From Adiantum capillus-veneris (lineage: Eukaryota; Streptophyta; Polypodiopsida; Polypodiales; Pteridaceae), in the NCBI GenBank assembly GCA_014529385.2, contig CM043953.1, positions 114,011,049 through 114,075,048 on the forward strand: a stretch of DNA of 64,000 bases, written 5' to 3'. Shown piece by piece: positions 37,130 through 47,325 of the stretch. The stretch's first letter is position 1. Every line of letters starts with the position of its first letter. The position numbers and the translations under genes were made by a program. The notes beneath the pieces were generated by a model that ran no database searches, had not been told where the DNA came from, and saw only the letters and a list, made by a program, of their open reading frames with translations.

Positions 37130-39152
37130 ATGTGTTCCCATTCTAATGGCTCTAATGCTTCTTCAAGAAACGGTTTTGGGATATAATCCTTATCTTTGAT
37201 CGCCCTTTCTAGGATATATTCCGCTCGCTTTAAGCTTCCGCATTGCAAAGCTCCACACATCCACAATTCTTTAGACTTACCCAACCATGCTGGTAGGTCT
37301 GATCTTGCTATCATAGTGGAATCAAACTCCTCAACTGGTGTTCTTGTCACATCCTTGTAGCCATGGTCTTTCAAATTTATCCTTGTCGTGGTTTCCATGT
37401 GTCTAAGGTATATATCCCTAGTCCTCGACCATTTTCAGTTGCCGCATGAATGGTCTTCCCAATACTATGTTGTAATTTTTCTTCTTGCCGAAATAAAAAA
37501 TAGAAAAGGTATGCTCATACTCAATGCCGCAGAAGTGACAAATACCTTCTCTAGGAGCCCTAGGGGTTTCTCCATATATCCATTCGCTAGCTACAATTTC
37601 ATTCGTGTGGCTCTCAATGCTGATTTTCCCCATTGTTTCTAGATCTCTTTAGTTGCGATGGCAACACTAGCTCCACTATCTATAATTGCCATGGTGGTGA
37701 CACTTTGGAACTCCATAGAGTTGGTTGTGTTTCCATCCTCACCTTCACAAAACTCACTTCCTTGATTTGAGTCATTGGGGTTTTTACGCCAAATTTCTCT
37801 AGGCATTTTCCCAGAGTAGTCCACATGTTTGGTCTTATTCTGAGCAACTCGGCTAACATTATTGTACATGTGACTAGGGTAGATGGAATATCTATTAACC
37901 CTTTTGAATTGATGACCTTGTTGGAAGATAGTCTCTGTAATAGGACTACAATAACATCTGATTTGGCCTCGTGCTCTCCCGTATAGGACGGTAGTGCTCT
38001 TAGCGAATGGAGTTTAGTGTCCATAGATTGTGTAAATCCTTGATCCAACCTCAAATTCCTCTATTGGTGGAAGAACACTCCTCTTCCATCACTAGTCTAG
38101 TTTACTTGTCTGCTTAGCTCACTGGCTTCATTGGCCTCTCTGACTTGTTTCCACCACAATTTGTCAAGACCATCTATTTCTGGTATAGCTAGGTGAAATC
38201 CCTCGAAAGAGTTATCCATGGTATTCAACACTATCCTTGTCTCTAATGCTGGGTCTTTGAGCTTTAGTTCGTGCTCGTGACTAGGATCTATCTTTAATTT
38301 GTTCCTGGTTTGGTCGGATTAATGGTGTAGGTGGGACAAAGATTACATCCTCAGGTTTTCCAACTGGTGATTCTAGTAGAGCTTAGGCTATTTGAATCAT
38401 TTTTTGGGACATTTCAAGCCTTTGCTTTTCTAGTTCCGAATAGGGATATGTCATCCAACTCTATTCTTGGGTTTGGTTGTTTTTGAGTTGTGTGCCATAG
38501 GCTTTTAAGAGGGCACCTATGGCTCATTAACCTTCTCGACCAACACTAATCCTCTTGAATTAGCACTTCTTGGTTTCTCTTTCGTGGATAGTTCTTTTGG
38601 AGGTTGAGACGTCTGCATAAGAGAATGTGAAACCCTTTCCTTATGTTGTCTTATCTTCTCTTTAGATTGGGTAAGCTCCTCAACTAGGGATTCTTGCTCT
38701 CGTTCCCTACGTGCTTTCATCTTAACCTTTCTAGCCTTCCAACTATTCCATTTGCTCTTGGTTTTTTGACTAGGTGTGTTGGTCTTTGGTTCACGATCTA
38801 TCTTTGGTCTTGCATTAGTTTTTATTTTCTTTGTCTCTGGGTTCTCATCAGCTTCCTTTTGAGCTTGCGCTCGCGTAACTACTTGAACTGGTATGACGTT
38901 TTCATTTTCTGAGATACTGGGTAGTTGAACGATCCTTGAGACACTAGCTGTGATCTTTTTTATTTGGTTTGGTTTTTTTGGATAGTCAGGGATCAAGTGA
39001 ATGACACCAAAGTCAAGACAATAGGCATTTACTTGAGTGATCTCCGTCTGAGAACATTGTTTGACCAATTGGTTGTCACAAATTTTGTGAAAATCTATCT
39101 ATGGTTGATGAGCTTCTTCTTGCATTTCTTCTTGGCTATAAACAGGCTTTGA
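37130..39152 (-). pseudogene. Gag-protease retroelement relic, minus copy: zinc/linker and protease part
   Basis: Reading leftwards: 39068-38517 has IPDYPKKPNQ and VQVVTRAQAQKEADEN, then a Lys-rich charged stretch and GLVLVEKV. Next is LKNNQTQEQSWMTYP with EKQRLEMSQ near 38500-38400, then GEHEAKSDV and LLRIRPNMW (38054-37850). A protease fold follows with AIIDSGASVAIATKEI (37700-37640) and NIVLGRPFMRQ (37470-37430). Finally there is a charged domain at 37398-37130 (INLKDHGYKDV, ALEPLEWEH) that is cut by the copia element. Block order and wording match the plus-strand copy at 18.8-20.4 kb. The protease Asp-Ser-Gly is intact here. Frames change at least four times. Confidence 0.75.
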
Positions 39153-41748
39153 CCTAGCTAAGTCGCTCTTCACAATGAACCACAATGTCCTTTCATCCAT
39201 TCCATACCTTCTTTCTTAAGGTAGAAATGCAGGAGGTGGAGGTTGTACCGGCCTCACCACTCCATGTGTTTTTCTCATCTCCTGTCATTTCGAAGGGAAG
39301 TATCCACTTTAGTTGTTATAATACATTGCAGTTGGTAATAGCACTTATTTAGATGCCTCCATCATCAGTGTGTATCTCATGTCTACAGGAATTCTAGTAC
39401 TTGGCAGTGGAGGTTGTTGTTCTAAGATAGGTTGTGGCCTTGAAACTCCTACTAGACTTGACGCATTCCCCATAGCATATCCTAGGTGGAGTAGGTGCTA
39501 CTGGAACAGGCTTTACATACCTCTCTCTAGCATATTCTATGCTATAGTAGCACTCTCCCCTCGTATGGTTTGTCCATTTTCTCTCACTTTTTCACCACTT
39601 ATGCTCCCCCAGATCAGACTTTAGAAGAGGAGTTGGCATCTTGACTATGTCGTCGATAAACTTTTTCGGATCGATAGGTGACGCTAGTTTTGCAATGGAC
39701 TCAGTCATCTATGAATCACTGTGCTAAGAGGATGTGTTGTCCTCTTGAATCTTACAATCCTTTTCTTTATATTCCTCATAGTTATCCACCACATAAAGAG
39801 CTTCTTTGATCAATTCATTTAGCATCAGGCTCCTTATCATATGCAAATCCTTCTAAATATCCACACGTCTCATTCCCTAGATAAAGATCAGCATCAATCG
39901 TGCTTGCATAGGTAGTTCCACTCTTGGACATAACTTGAGATATCTCTTGAGTCATAATTCCACCTTGCGCACTGATTCACCCTCTTTTGTTATCCACCTG
40001 ATAAAGAGATTCTTTGATCAATTCGTTTAGCGTCAAGCTTATTATCATATGCAACTCCTTTTGAAGACCCGCACATCTCATTCCTTGGATAAAGATCAGC
40101 ATCAACTGTGCTTACATAGGTAGTTCCACTCTTGGAAAAAACTTGATATATCTCTTGAGTCGTCATGCCACTTGAATCTGTGAAGTTGCGAGACCGTATT
40201 TTGAGCTATACCTTTCTACAAAAATTCTTTGATGAATTCTTCAAATAGCTAGTCTAGAGTCTCAAAATCCCATCTTTCCACTGAGTCAAACCATGTAACC
40301 ACGTCATCTTCTAGTGTCAAACCAATTCCAAAAAAATTTATATCAAAATCCCTCACCTCTTCTGCATGAATTAGCCTCATAAATGCTGCTACATGGTCTC
40401 TAGGTCTTTATCTTGGTAGTATTTCTTGTTTACTCATTTTTGGACTTGGGACAGTCTAACTCGCTGATTTTCTACCATTCTAACCATAGACTCTCCCAAT
40501 CATTTCCCGCTTTAGGACTTCTACTATGCGTAAATTATTCTTTGATTTCTCTTCCTATTCATATCCTCATGAGTGTCTCACAACATGTGGGTCTTCCCAA
40601 AACTCTCTCTTGATTCTTACTCTTTCTACATAAGGTAACCCTGTTGTAGTCAATCTAACAGTTGATCATTGACCTTCGCTCAAATATGGATATGATGGGA
40701 ATAGTGGTGGTGCACTTGGTCTTGGGGTGACCGGATAACCACCTCTATTGATATATGTCTTGGTATGGAATCTTGATGTGGCCCAGACTACAATGACTAC
40801 GGTATATTTGGTCCACGTTGTTCATTGGTGGGATAGATCAAAATTTCCACTCCCCTTGTCTGGTCCGTTTGATACCTCATTGTACATTGGTCTTAGGGAT
40901 TGGTCGTTCTATTGGAGATTGATCCATTAGGGAGATTCATTTGAGGAGGCATGTTTGCCATATATGTGATCATTTCATCTCTTGTTTATCACTCTAGGAG
41001 GGAGTCTAGGCGGCTCCCTATTGACGACCAAACACAGAAGAAGCTTTTCCCAACTTTTTGTATCACTTGCAATTCAAACAAGGCCTAATGAAAACAGTCC
41101 TACATTTCAACAAAAAATACTTTTTTCAATTTCTTATGAGTTCCTGCTACCCGTTTCTCTGTCTAACCAACAGAGCCTTTGCAAAGGATTTATTTTCTCT
41201 ACCTGCAAATTGTGCAACCTTCCCATCTCGCCAAACGTGAGGCATCTTGCTAACCGCCAGGCATTCCGCTAACTGTGAGGGACAAAAGATATTCTTCCAA
41301 CAATTCTTCTCTTTAAATTATTCTTTAAACATGATCAATCAACTCTTCATATCAACGAGTAACAACTTATCAAACAATAACTATCTATCAAGCAAAAACA
41401 ATTTAACAAACAGTGACAATTTATCAAATAGTTCTTCACTAATCTATGAAAACATATGCTTGTTTCTTGTGATAGAATCATGTTTTTTGGATGGTTTAAG
41501 GGAATCCCTATGCTTAGCTTCCCACATCTATATAAATAGCAATGCAGAATTATAAATTTGTCTTACCAAATTAGCGACACGTTCGATTACCTCCCGTGTT
41601 GGAGGTTGGGTGGTTTCACATTCTTTTGGAGTTGATACCTCTGATTTTGTTATGTTTGGAGTAGATGATACCTTCCTTTGCACCTTTTTTGGAGGTGGAA
41701 CGACAAGAGCATCCTTGGAGCTTCAAGTCACTCACTTCGGGGCCATCG

Positions 41749-41750
<2 letters not shown>
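39153..41750 (-). pseudogene. Gag-protease relic, minus copy: gag part
   Basis: Reading leftwards from about 41745, a Lys/Pro/Thr-rich start (VVPPPKKVQRKVSSTPNIT) runs to a GTAAGA at about 41569, which could be a splice donor. After a stop-rich gap a gag-like capsid reading appears in fragments between 40420 and 39700. It includes an EEFIKEFL-type helix near 40250-40210 and a duplicated stretch (see 39781-40190). Assignment as gag rests on position upstream of the protease and this helix wording. All frames are broken. Confidence 0.45.
39781..40190. repeat. 208-bp imperfect tandem duplication inside gag relic
   Basis: GTTATCCACC at 39781 and 39989 begins two adjacent units of about 208 and 200 bp, roughly 85% identical. 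The period is not a multiple of three, so it arose after loss of coding function or itself broke the frame. Confidence 0.88.

Positions 41751-41751
<1 letters not shown>

Positions 41752-41826
<75 letters not shown>
41752..41826. repeat. (AG)n tract at the LINE 3' end
   Basis: About 37 AG units in plus-strand view. On the LINE strand it is a (TC)n tail beginning directly after AATAAAATCTATCTA, where a poly(A) tail might be expected. Confidence 0.95.
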
Positions 41827-41830
<4 letters not shown>

Positions 41831-41866
41831 TAGATTTTATTATCGTCCTCGGAGGTCAAATATGAC

Positions 41867-42991
41867 CTATGGGACCAAAGTTACATGTGATGTAGTATGT
41901 GTATGGCTGATGAGTGACTCTCGATGCTCCAAAATTGTAGTGATGAGAGTCGCAATGGAGAGCCCACATTTTGGCTGGGAGAGGAAAGTGTGTAGGTCTA
42001 AGTTATGGCTGAAAATGTGAGAGAAGCAAGTTCGGATGTGATCAAAAGCTGAGCACTCTAGTAGTGTGTGGTACTCAGACTCTCGAACTTGCAGTGAGCA
42101 TAATGTGCACAATTGATTTGACTCTTCTCCATTGCCCCAACGCCCTATCTCGCATCGAAGGAAATGGGAGCTAAGCCGAATTGCTGCGATAGTGCGTATC
42201 ACGGAGAAGGGAATAGGCTCAAGCATGTAAGTGTAAGTACGGTTTCCTCTCTCAGCGAAGAACATGGTTTTGTAGTTGGGGGCAATATAGGTGGTGTAAT
42301 GTATGAAGCGTGACCCACCGGATTTCTCCCAAGCCGTAATACATTGGCGTTGTAGAAAAGCTTCATTCACTTGAGAGTCAATGGAAGCATCATGTAGCAA
42401 GTGTAATGCATCCCATCTCCCAAACCACTTCTTTATGTCTTGCATCCATCCCGTGCTCAAGATCTTGCTTTTATGCGTCTTTTGAACTTTTTTGCTTGCT
42501 TCCCATGCAATTGTAGGAAGTCGATGTGAGGGGTTTTGACGCATCTTTATCATGTACTCCACAACCCTTTCCATGCCCATAACCTCAATTGGAAGAGATC
42601 CCGACTCAAGAAGTAGAAGCATATATGGTGTTTGTGTCTTAACTTGGAGAAAGTTTGTAAGAAAACGCTTTTGGACATTCTCAAACTCTTTCCAAGTAGA
42701 CTTTGAGATGCTCCCGCCCCACACTTCAACTCCATAAAGAAGAACCGGTGTCACCAATGCATCAAAAAGATACTTCTTGAGAACCCAACACTTGATGTTT
42801 CCCGCATTACACATATTCTCAAATGCATAATATGCTCTCTTTCCCGCTTCCAAACGACGCATAGCACATTCATGCCACTTGTGATTGGATGGAACCTCAA
42901 GGCCAAGGTACTTAAAGCTCTCAACAACTTCAAGTGTCTCGTTGTTGTACACAATGCATGGCTTCTCCTTATGGTTGGTTTTCACAAGCAT
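41867..42991 (-). pseudogene. LINE ORF2 C-terminal region with Cys-His domain
   Basis: A 374-codon segment continuing ORF2 after RT. Residues 12-34 hold the post-RT block IVYNNETLEVVESFKYLGLEV, characteristic of LINE RTs. The central region is helical. A zinc-binding-like motif C295-x2-C298-x9-H308-x4-C313 (CTLCSLQVRESEYHTLLEC) lies near the end, as in many plant and animal LINE ORF2 proteins, where it is thought to aid binding of the element RNA. The segment is in the same frame as the endonuclease but not the RT, so a frame change lies near 42980-42990. It stops at 41867-41869. Confidence 0.88.
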
Positions 42992-43760
42992 AACTTACAA
43001 TCAGCCCACTATGCAAGCAAAAGTTCTCAAGGACAACCATAAGCTTTTGTGCATCTTCTAAAGTGTGTGCTAGAAGCACTACATCATCCGCATACAACAA
43101 AAGCATGATTACCGCATTGCAAATAGTGACCTCTTCAATGCCTTCTTCTTGCATAAAGTCAAGTACCATTTGTTCCAATTGATCGATGCATAGACCAAAG
43201 AGAGTTGGTGACAATGGACATCCTTGTTTAACCCCAATAGTGCTTACAAAAATTTCTGAAATTTCTCTTCCCATGCGCAATTGACAAATCACCTTCTCAT
43301 AGATTCGAGAAACCGCAAGCATAAACTCACTTGGCACTTGGAGTTCTTCCATCCTTCTCCACAAATTGTTACGTGTAATCATATCAAAGGCTTTCTTAAA
43401 GTCCACAAAACAACAATACAATCGCTTGCCTTTCAACCGACTTTCCTCCATGAGAACACGAAGAGTGACAAGATGATCAATGGTGCTATGGCATCGACAA
43501 AAACCCGCTTGTCCCTTTGCACGCTTGTCATTCTCTTCAGCCCAATCACTCAATTTCATTTCCATTATGCACCCAAACAACTTTGCCATAAGAGACCCAA
43601 TCATTATAGTCCGGTAGTTGCTTACATTCTTTACATCCCCTCCTTTATGCAAAGGCTTAACCCAATTAGTACTCCAATCATAAGGCATACCATGTTGAAG
43701 TGCAAGGTTGAACATATCACACATCCACTCATAGGTAAAATCTCCCGTCCATTTGATCAT
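42969..43760 (-). pseudogene. LINE ORF2 reverse transcriptase
   Basis: A 263-codon RT core for target-primed reverse transcription. Blocks in order: NWVKPLHKGGDVKNVSNYR (finger), KGQAGFCRCHSTIDHL, FVDFKKAFD at residues 118-126 (first catalytic Asp), GVKQGCPLSPTLFGLCID, and LLYADDVVLLA with the YADD at 223-226. All catalytic residues are intact. The frame differs from both the upstream endonuclease (change near 43790) and the downstream C-terminal segment. Flanking sequence still reads in register across each break, so both look like small indels. Confidence 0.93.
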
Positions 43761-45241
43761 CTCCGGCTTGATACCCTGAAGATCTCCCGCTTTGGAGTGG
43801 CCAACTTTTCAAGCCCACCGCATACATCCTCAATAGTAAAAAAAGACGGCATACATGGGAGTGAACCATAAAATGGCATTTTTTCAGTATTTTCTTGCTC
43901 ATATAATTGCCTACAATGTGTGTACATATCCACTAGACTCAAGTTACCAAAATTCTCAATCCGTTTGCTTCTCAAGTTTCTCCAAAATCTTCCACATGCA
44001 TGTGCCTTTTCTTGGACTTGAAATTCTTGTTGCTTTACTTCCCATCTTCTTCTCTTCTTTTGAATCAATGCCTTGTATGTATGCAAATGACTTTGATAGT
44101 TGTCTTTGTCCATAGTTGCATCAAGCTTTATCAAGGACTTTCGAGCATCTTGACATTCTTTATCAAACCACCTTTTGTGTGATCTATCTTTGTTGATACC
44201 ATGGAGATGCTTTATGGCAAAGCATTCTTCCGCACAAGAACAAATAGCTTTTTTGAAAGCTTCCCATTTAGTTTCCAATGGTGCATCACATTGAAGCTTT
44301 GTCATCCATAATTTTTGCTCAACCATTTCAACGTACATTGGTGCCCGTTTGAAATCCATACATAGTGATAACTTCTCTTTCCTTTGGCTGAGATTATCAT
44401 GCTTAGTTGCTTCTGCACATGAAAGGTCAATACATAAGGTGCGATGGTCAGATTCCGGGGTCCATTGACCAAACATAAAACTCTTTATGCGATACATGAT
44501 GGCTTCAGAGAGTAGCATATAGTCAATCACACTATCCCCATTATGTTTTCTACATGTAAATCCATTGGTTCCACTCCACAAAGATACACCATTGGCAATG
44601 AGCATACCCGTGCTATTACACATGTGTAAAAGTAACTTTCCATAGTGATCCGGCTCTTTCTCATCCATTGAAGTACTATCATACAAGTGAACTTCCTCCA
44701 ACTCCCTTGAAATGTATGGCATATCAAATTGTTGAGTATCATGTTGCAATGTTTTTGTGCGAGCATTCATATCCCCAAATACAATAACATCACCTTCACC
44801 TTTGAAATAAGCAATGTCCTCTTCCAAATCAGAAAATGGTTGATCTCTATCCATGCAAGCATAAAAGGGAGAATCATGATGAGGAATGTAGCAACCGGCT
44901 ACAAAAATGGGTGCTCTTTTTGGTGTCATAATTTTCAGCCATACATAACGTTTGTACTTGTCATCTTTCACATTTGATACAAAATCTTCCAATCCTTTCT
45001 TAACCATACATGCTAACCCTCCTTGTCCTCTTCGTTTCTTGAGATTCTTTGACCACATCAATGAATGTACATTGTAATCCTCCAAGCCGTCAATCCTTTG
45101 TGTATCATGCTCCCAAGTTTCAACAAGAAGTACAACATCCGCTTTGCTTGTTAGTTCATCAACGCCAACCCCCGCATTCCATGGGTATCCATTACAATTC
45201 CAAAAGCATATTTTCAATTGTAACTCGGTCTCATAGGTCAC
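43757..45241 (-). pseudogene. LINE ORF2 endonuclease (APE type)
   Basis: Nicks target DNA to start target-primed reverse transcription. It starts with ATG at 45241, only 6 bp after the ORF1 stop. Motifs of the exonuclease-endonuclease-phosphatase fold: CFWNCNGY (Asn15), LLVETW (Glu41), GDMNAR (Asp157, Asn159), SVIDYML (Asp240) and SDHRTL (Asp265, His266), so the catalytic set looks complete. About 200 residues of linker follow, with a Lys/Arg-rich helix near residues 360-410. The frame ends at 43757 because of a small indel near 43795. The close ORF1-ORF2 spacing suggests reinitiation or coupled translation. Confidence 0.92.
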
Positions 45242-45247
45242 GCATCC

Positions 45248-46197
45248 CTATTTGCTTGAGAGACTTGCCTCCTCCTTGGGCACATTTTCTTCATGAGAGA
45301 TCTCCTTGTTTTTATTATTCTTTTCCTCATATGCCTTGCGACGCATATTTTGTTGCTTAATAGTGCGATCTTCACATACAAAACATTTTGTATCCCTCAA
45401 ATAGATCCAACTATTATCAAGGATAATCTTTCGCTTGGTCTCATCCGGCATGGTGCATACAATTGGCCGTTCTCCCGAGCGAGGAGCTCCTTGCTTCCCC
45501 ACTCTATGTGCTCCATAGACCATAAGTCCGGACATGCCAAAGTGGGTTTTGAAGAAATCTTCAATAACAATGGCAAGAGAAGGAGGTGTCTCTAACTTCC
45601 CTTCGGGAATTCCACGAATAACAATGTTCTTGGAACGTCGCTCCCGTTCTTTCAACTCCTCCACATCCACATTCTCAACATTCTTTGTTTGAACCATAGC
45701 TTGCATGAGTGAGGAATTAGAAACCACATTGCTACCACGTACATCAGCCCAAGACTTGTTTGTGCATACATTTTTCATGTCGCATACATCCCGGCTCATA
45801 GTGTCAAATTTCTCCTCTTTCAATACATGGTCATGCTCTACTTTGCTCATTCGCTCCTTCAAAGCATTCAAGTCCACAAGAGAGCGTTTACATTCCTTGA
45901 CTTCCTCTTCAAGTTGCATTAAACATGTTGTTTGCATCTCAAGTGTCCTCTTGAGATTTTCATTCTCAACCACAAGTACCCTTAGTGTGCCATTCTCCAT
46001 TGCAAGTGCTCGTAAGTCTTCGCCTTGTTTCTTTACGGTCTCTTGCAATGATACTAAGTACGCCATGACATGGTTTCCGATGTCGTTGGTTGGGTGGTTG
46101 TGTTGCTATCTCCACACTTAGGAGATTTTGGATCACTTTCCACAATGGTTGTGGATCTTGTTGAAGAAGAAGAACCCTTGCGAGTGCCGGAAGACAT
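45248..46197 (-). pseudogene. LINE ORF1, coiled coil plus RRM-like domain
   Basis: RNA-binding chaperone-like protein of the LINE. The open frame from 46066 (272 codons) has a long heptad coiled coil at about residues 1-95, then RSKNIVIRGIPEG (residues 145-157), the RRM-like opening seen in L1 ORF1 proteins, and a C-terminal block GERPIVCTMPDETKRKIILDN. A Lys/Glu-rich tail follows. An earlier ATG at 46197-46195 opens a Ser/Thr-rich frame of about 44 codons that runs up to the same region in a different frame, so the N-terminus was probably longer and a small indel lies near 46070. No CCHC knuckles, which many angiosperm L1 ORF1 proteins have, are seen. Confidence 0.8.
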
Positions 46198-46422
46198 TGT
46201 ATGTAAAATAGGAGATGAGAATCAATTTTGTTGAACCTGTTCACTTCGGAAATGCTGCTACAGAAACGCCTTCCATAACTTTGAAAATTTCTGTCTTTAC
46301 ATCAATGCGTAGAGGACTTCGTGCTCTTAGATTGAGGCTATAGATCACCCAAATCGGAGTTCGGACGAAGAAGTTATGATCAAAAGAGTGGACTGCTATC
46401 TACTAGGTCAAAAAACGGCTGC

Positions 46423-46425
<3 letters not shown>

Positions 46426-46473
<48 letters not shown>
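46426..46473. repeat. (GA)n microsatellite in LINE 5' UTR
   Basis: About 24 units. It reads (CT)n on the LINE strand. Confidence 0.95.
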
Positions 46474-46475
<2 letters not shown>

Positions 46476-46630
46476 CCGAAGGGTAACACGACGACGGTAG
46501 AGAGGGAGTTGGAGATGGAGATGGGTTGAGGGTGAGAGGTTGAGGGAGAGAAGGTAACTCTGACGTTATAGCAAGAGAGCTTCCACTTTTGAGAACTTTT
46601 GTGTGTGTGTCTTGGTGAGGGAAGAGGGGC

Positions 46631-46640
46631 CTTTATATAG
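46631..46640 (-). promoter_or_regulatory. TATA-box-like site upstream of the LINE
   Basis: The minus strand reads CTATATAAAGGCCCC, followed by a pyrimidine-rich leader of about 430 bp to the first ORF1 ATG. Spacing is suitable for Pol II initiation near 46605. Confidence 0.4.
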
Positions 46641-47262
46641 GCTCTCAAGAGCCAAAAGCATAGGCTAAGAATAGCAAAAATCACAAAGATAAGTTTGCAC
46701 ACGTCTGTAACTCTATATATAATAATTTTTTAAACCTTTTTTTTAAGGACACGAATCTCTATACACGATTTCAAGTCTCTTATTTTAGAAAAACCTTGGA
46801 TTTTAAGAAAAGAAGCTCTAATATGACTCACTACCCTTTCTTCTCTAAAAATAATCCTTCTTCCCTAAAAATACTCTTTCTACTCCTTCTCTTCTAAAAA
46901 TACTCCTTCTACTCCTTCTTTTCTAAAAATATTTTTCTTTTCCTAAAAGTATTCCTTCTTTCTTGAGGGTCAACTCTTGTCTTTAGAAATAGACTTGAGG
47001 CTTAAGTTTCCCATATCAACCTATTGTTTTCAAGTGAATAAAGACCATACTTAATAATTCCAGAGTTCGATTTCGGATCCGATCGTTCCGTTGGAACACT
47101 TTATGACTTAAGAAAATTCAAACCTTAAGAACTTGCAAAGTAAATGAAATAGTTTTATTGGAAAAATGTTGGGTACATTACACATATAGCAGTCTGCCAC
47201 ACATTTAGGATTTGTTGAGCACTGCGCACTGGCCTTCATACCTATGCGCTATCTCGCAAGAC

Positions 47263-47325
<63 letters not shown>

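Larger units (their letters stand above)
33252..37134 (-). mobile_element. Ty1/copia element, internally deleted, nested
   Basis: Two LTRs of 233 and 232 bp (33257-33489, 36898-37129) flank a 3.4-kb interior, and ATGTG lies on both outer sides (33252-33256, 37130-37134). In minus orientation the order is 5' LTR, tRNA-iMet PBS, gag with CCHC knuckle, integrase C-terminal tail, RT, RNase H, polypurine tract (minus-strand CTCTATGGGGGGGGATT, ending at 33490), 3' LTR. The protease and integrase catalytic core are missing, which explains the short length. It interrupts the minus-strand gag-protease relic inside a codon of an otherwise readable stretch. LTRs differ at roughly 20 of 232 positions. 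Confidence 0.95.
41752..46640 (-). mobile_element. APE-type LINE (non-LTR retrotransposon)
   Basis: Minus-strand unit: TATA-like site at 46631-46640, pyrimidine-rich 5' UTR containing a (CT)n run (46426-46473), ORF1 (about 46197-45248), ORF2 (45241-41867) with endonuclease, RT and C-terminal Cys-His domain, a short 3' UTR of about 40 bp with AATAAAA, and a (TC)n tail (41826-41752). The total is about 4.9 kb. ORF1 has one and ORF2 two probable frame changes, so the copy is inactive though well preserved. No target-site duplication was found with these limits. Confidence 0.88.

Noticed and set aside
39781-40190. Tandem duplication as a CRISPR-like array
   Set aside because: Two long adjacent copies without spacers, in a plant retroelement relic. 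No CRISPR array exists in this window.
43281-43871. 196-codon plus-strand frame opposite the LINE RT
   Set aside because: Shadow of the minus-strand RT; no motif of its own.
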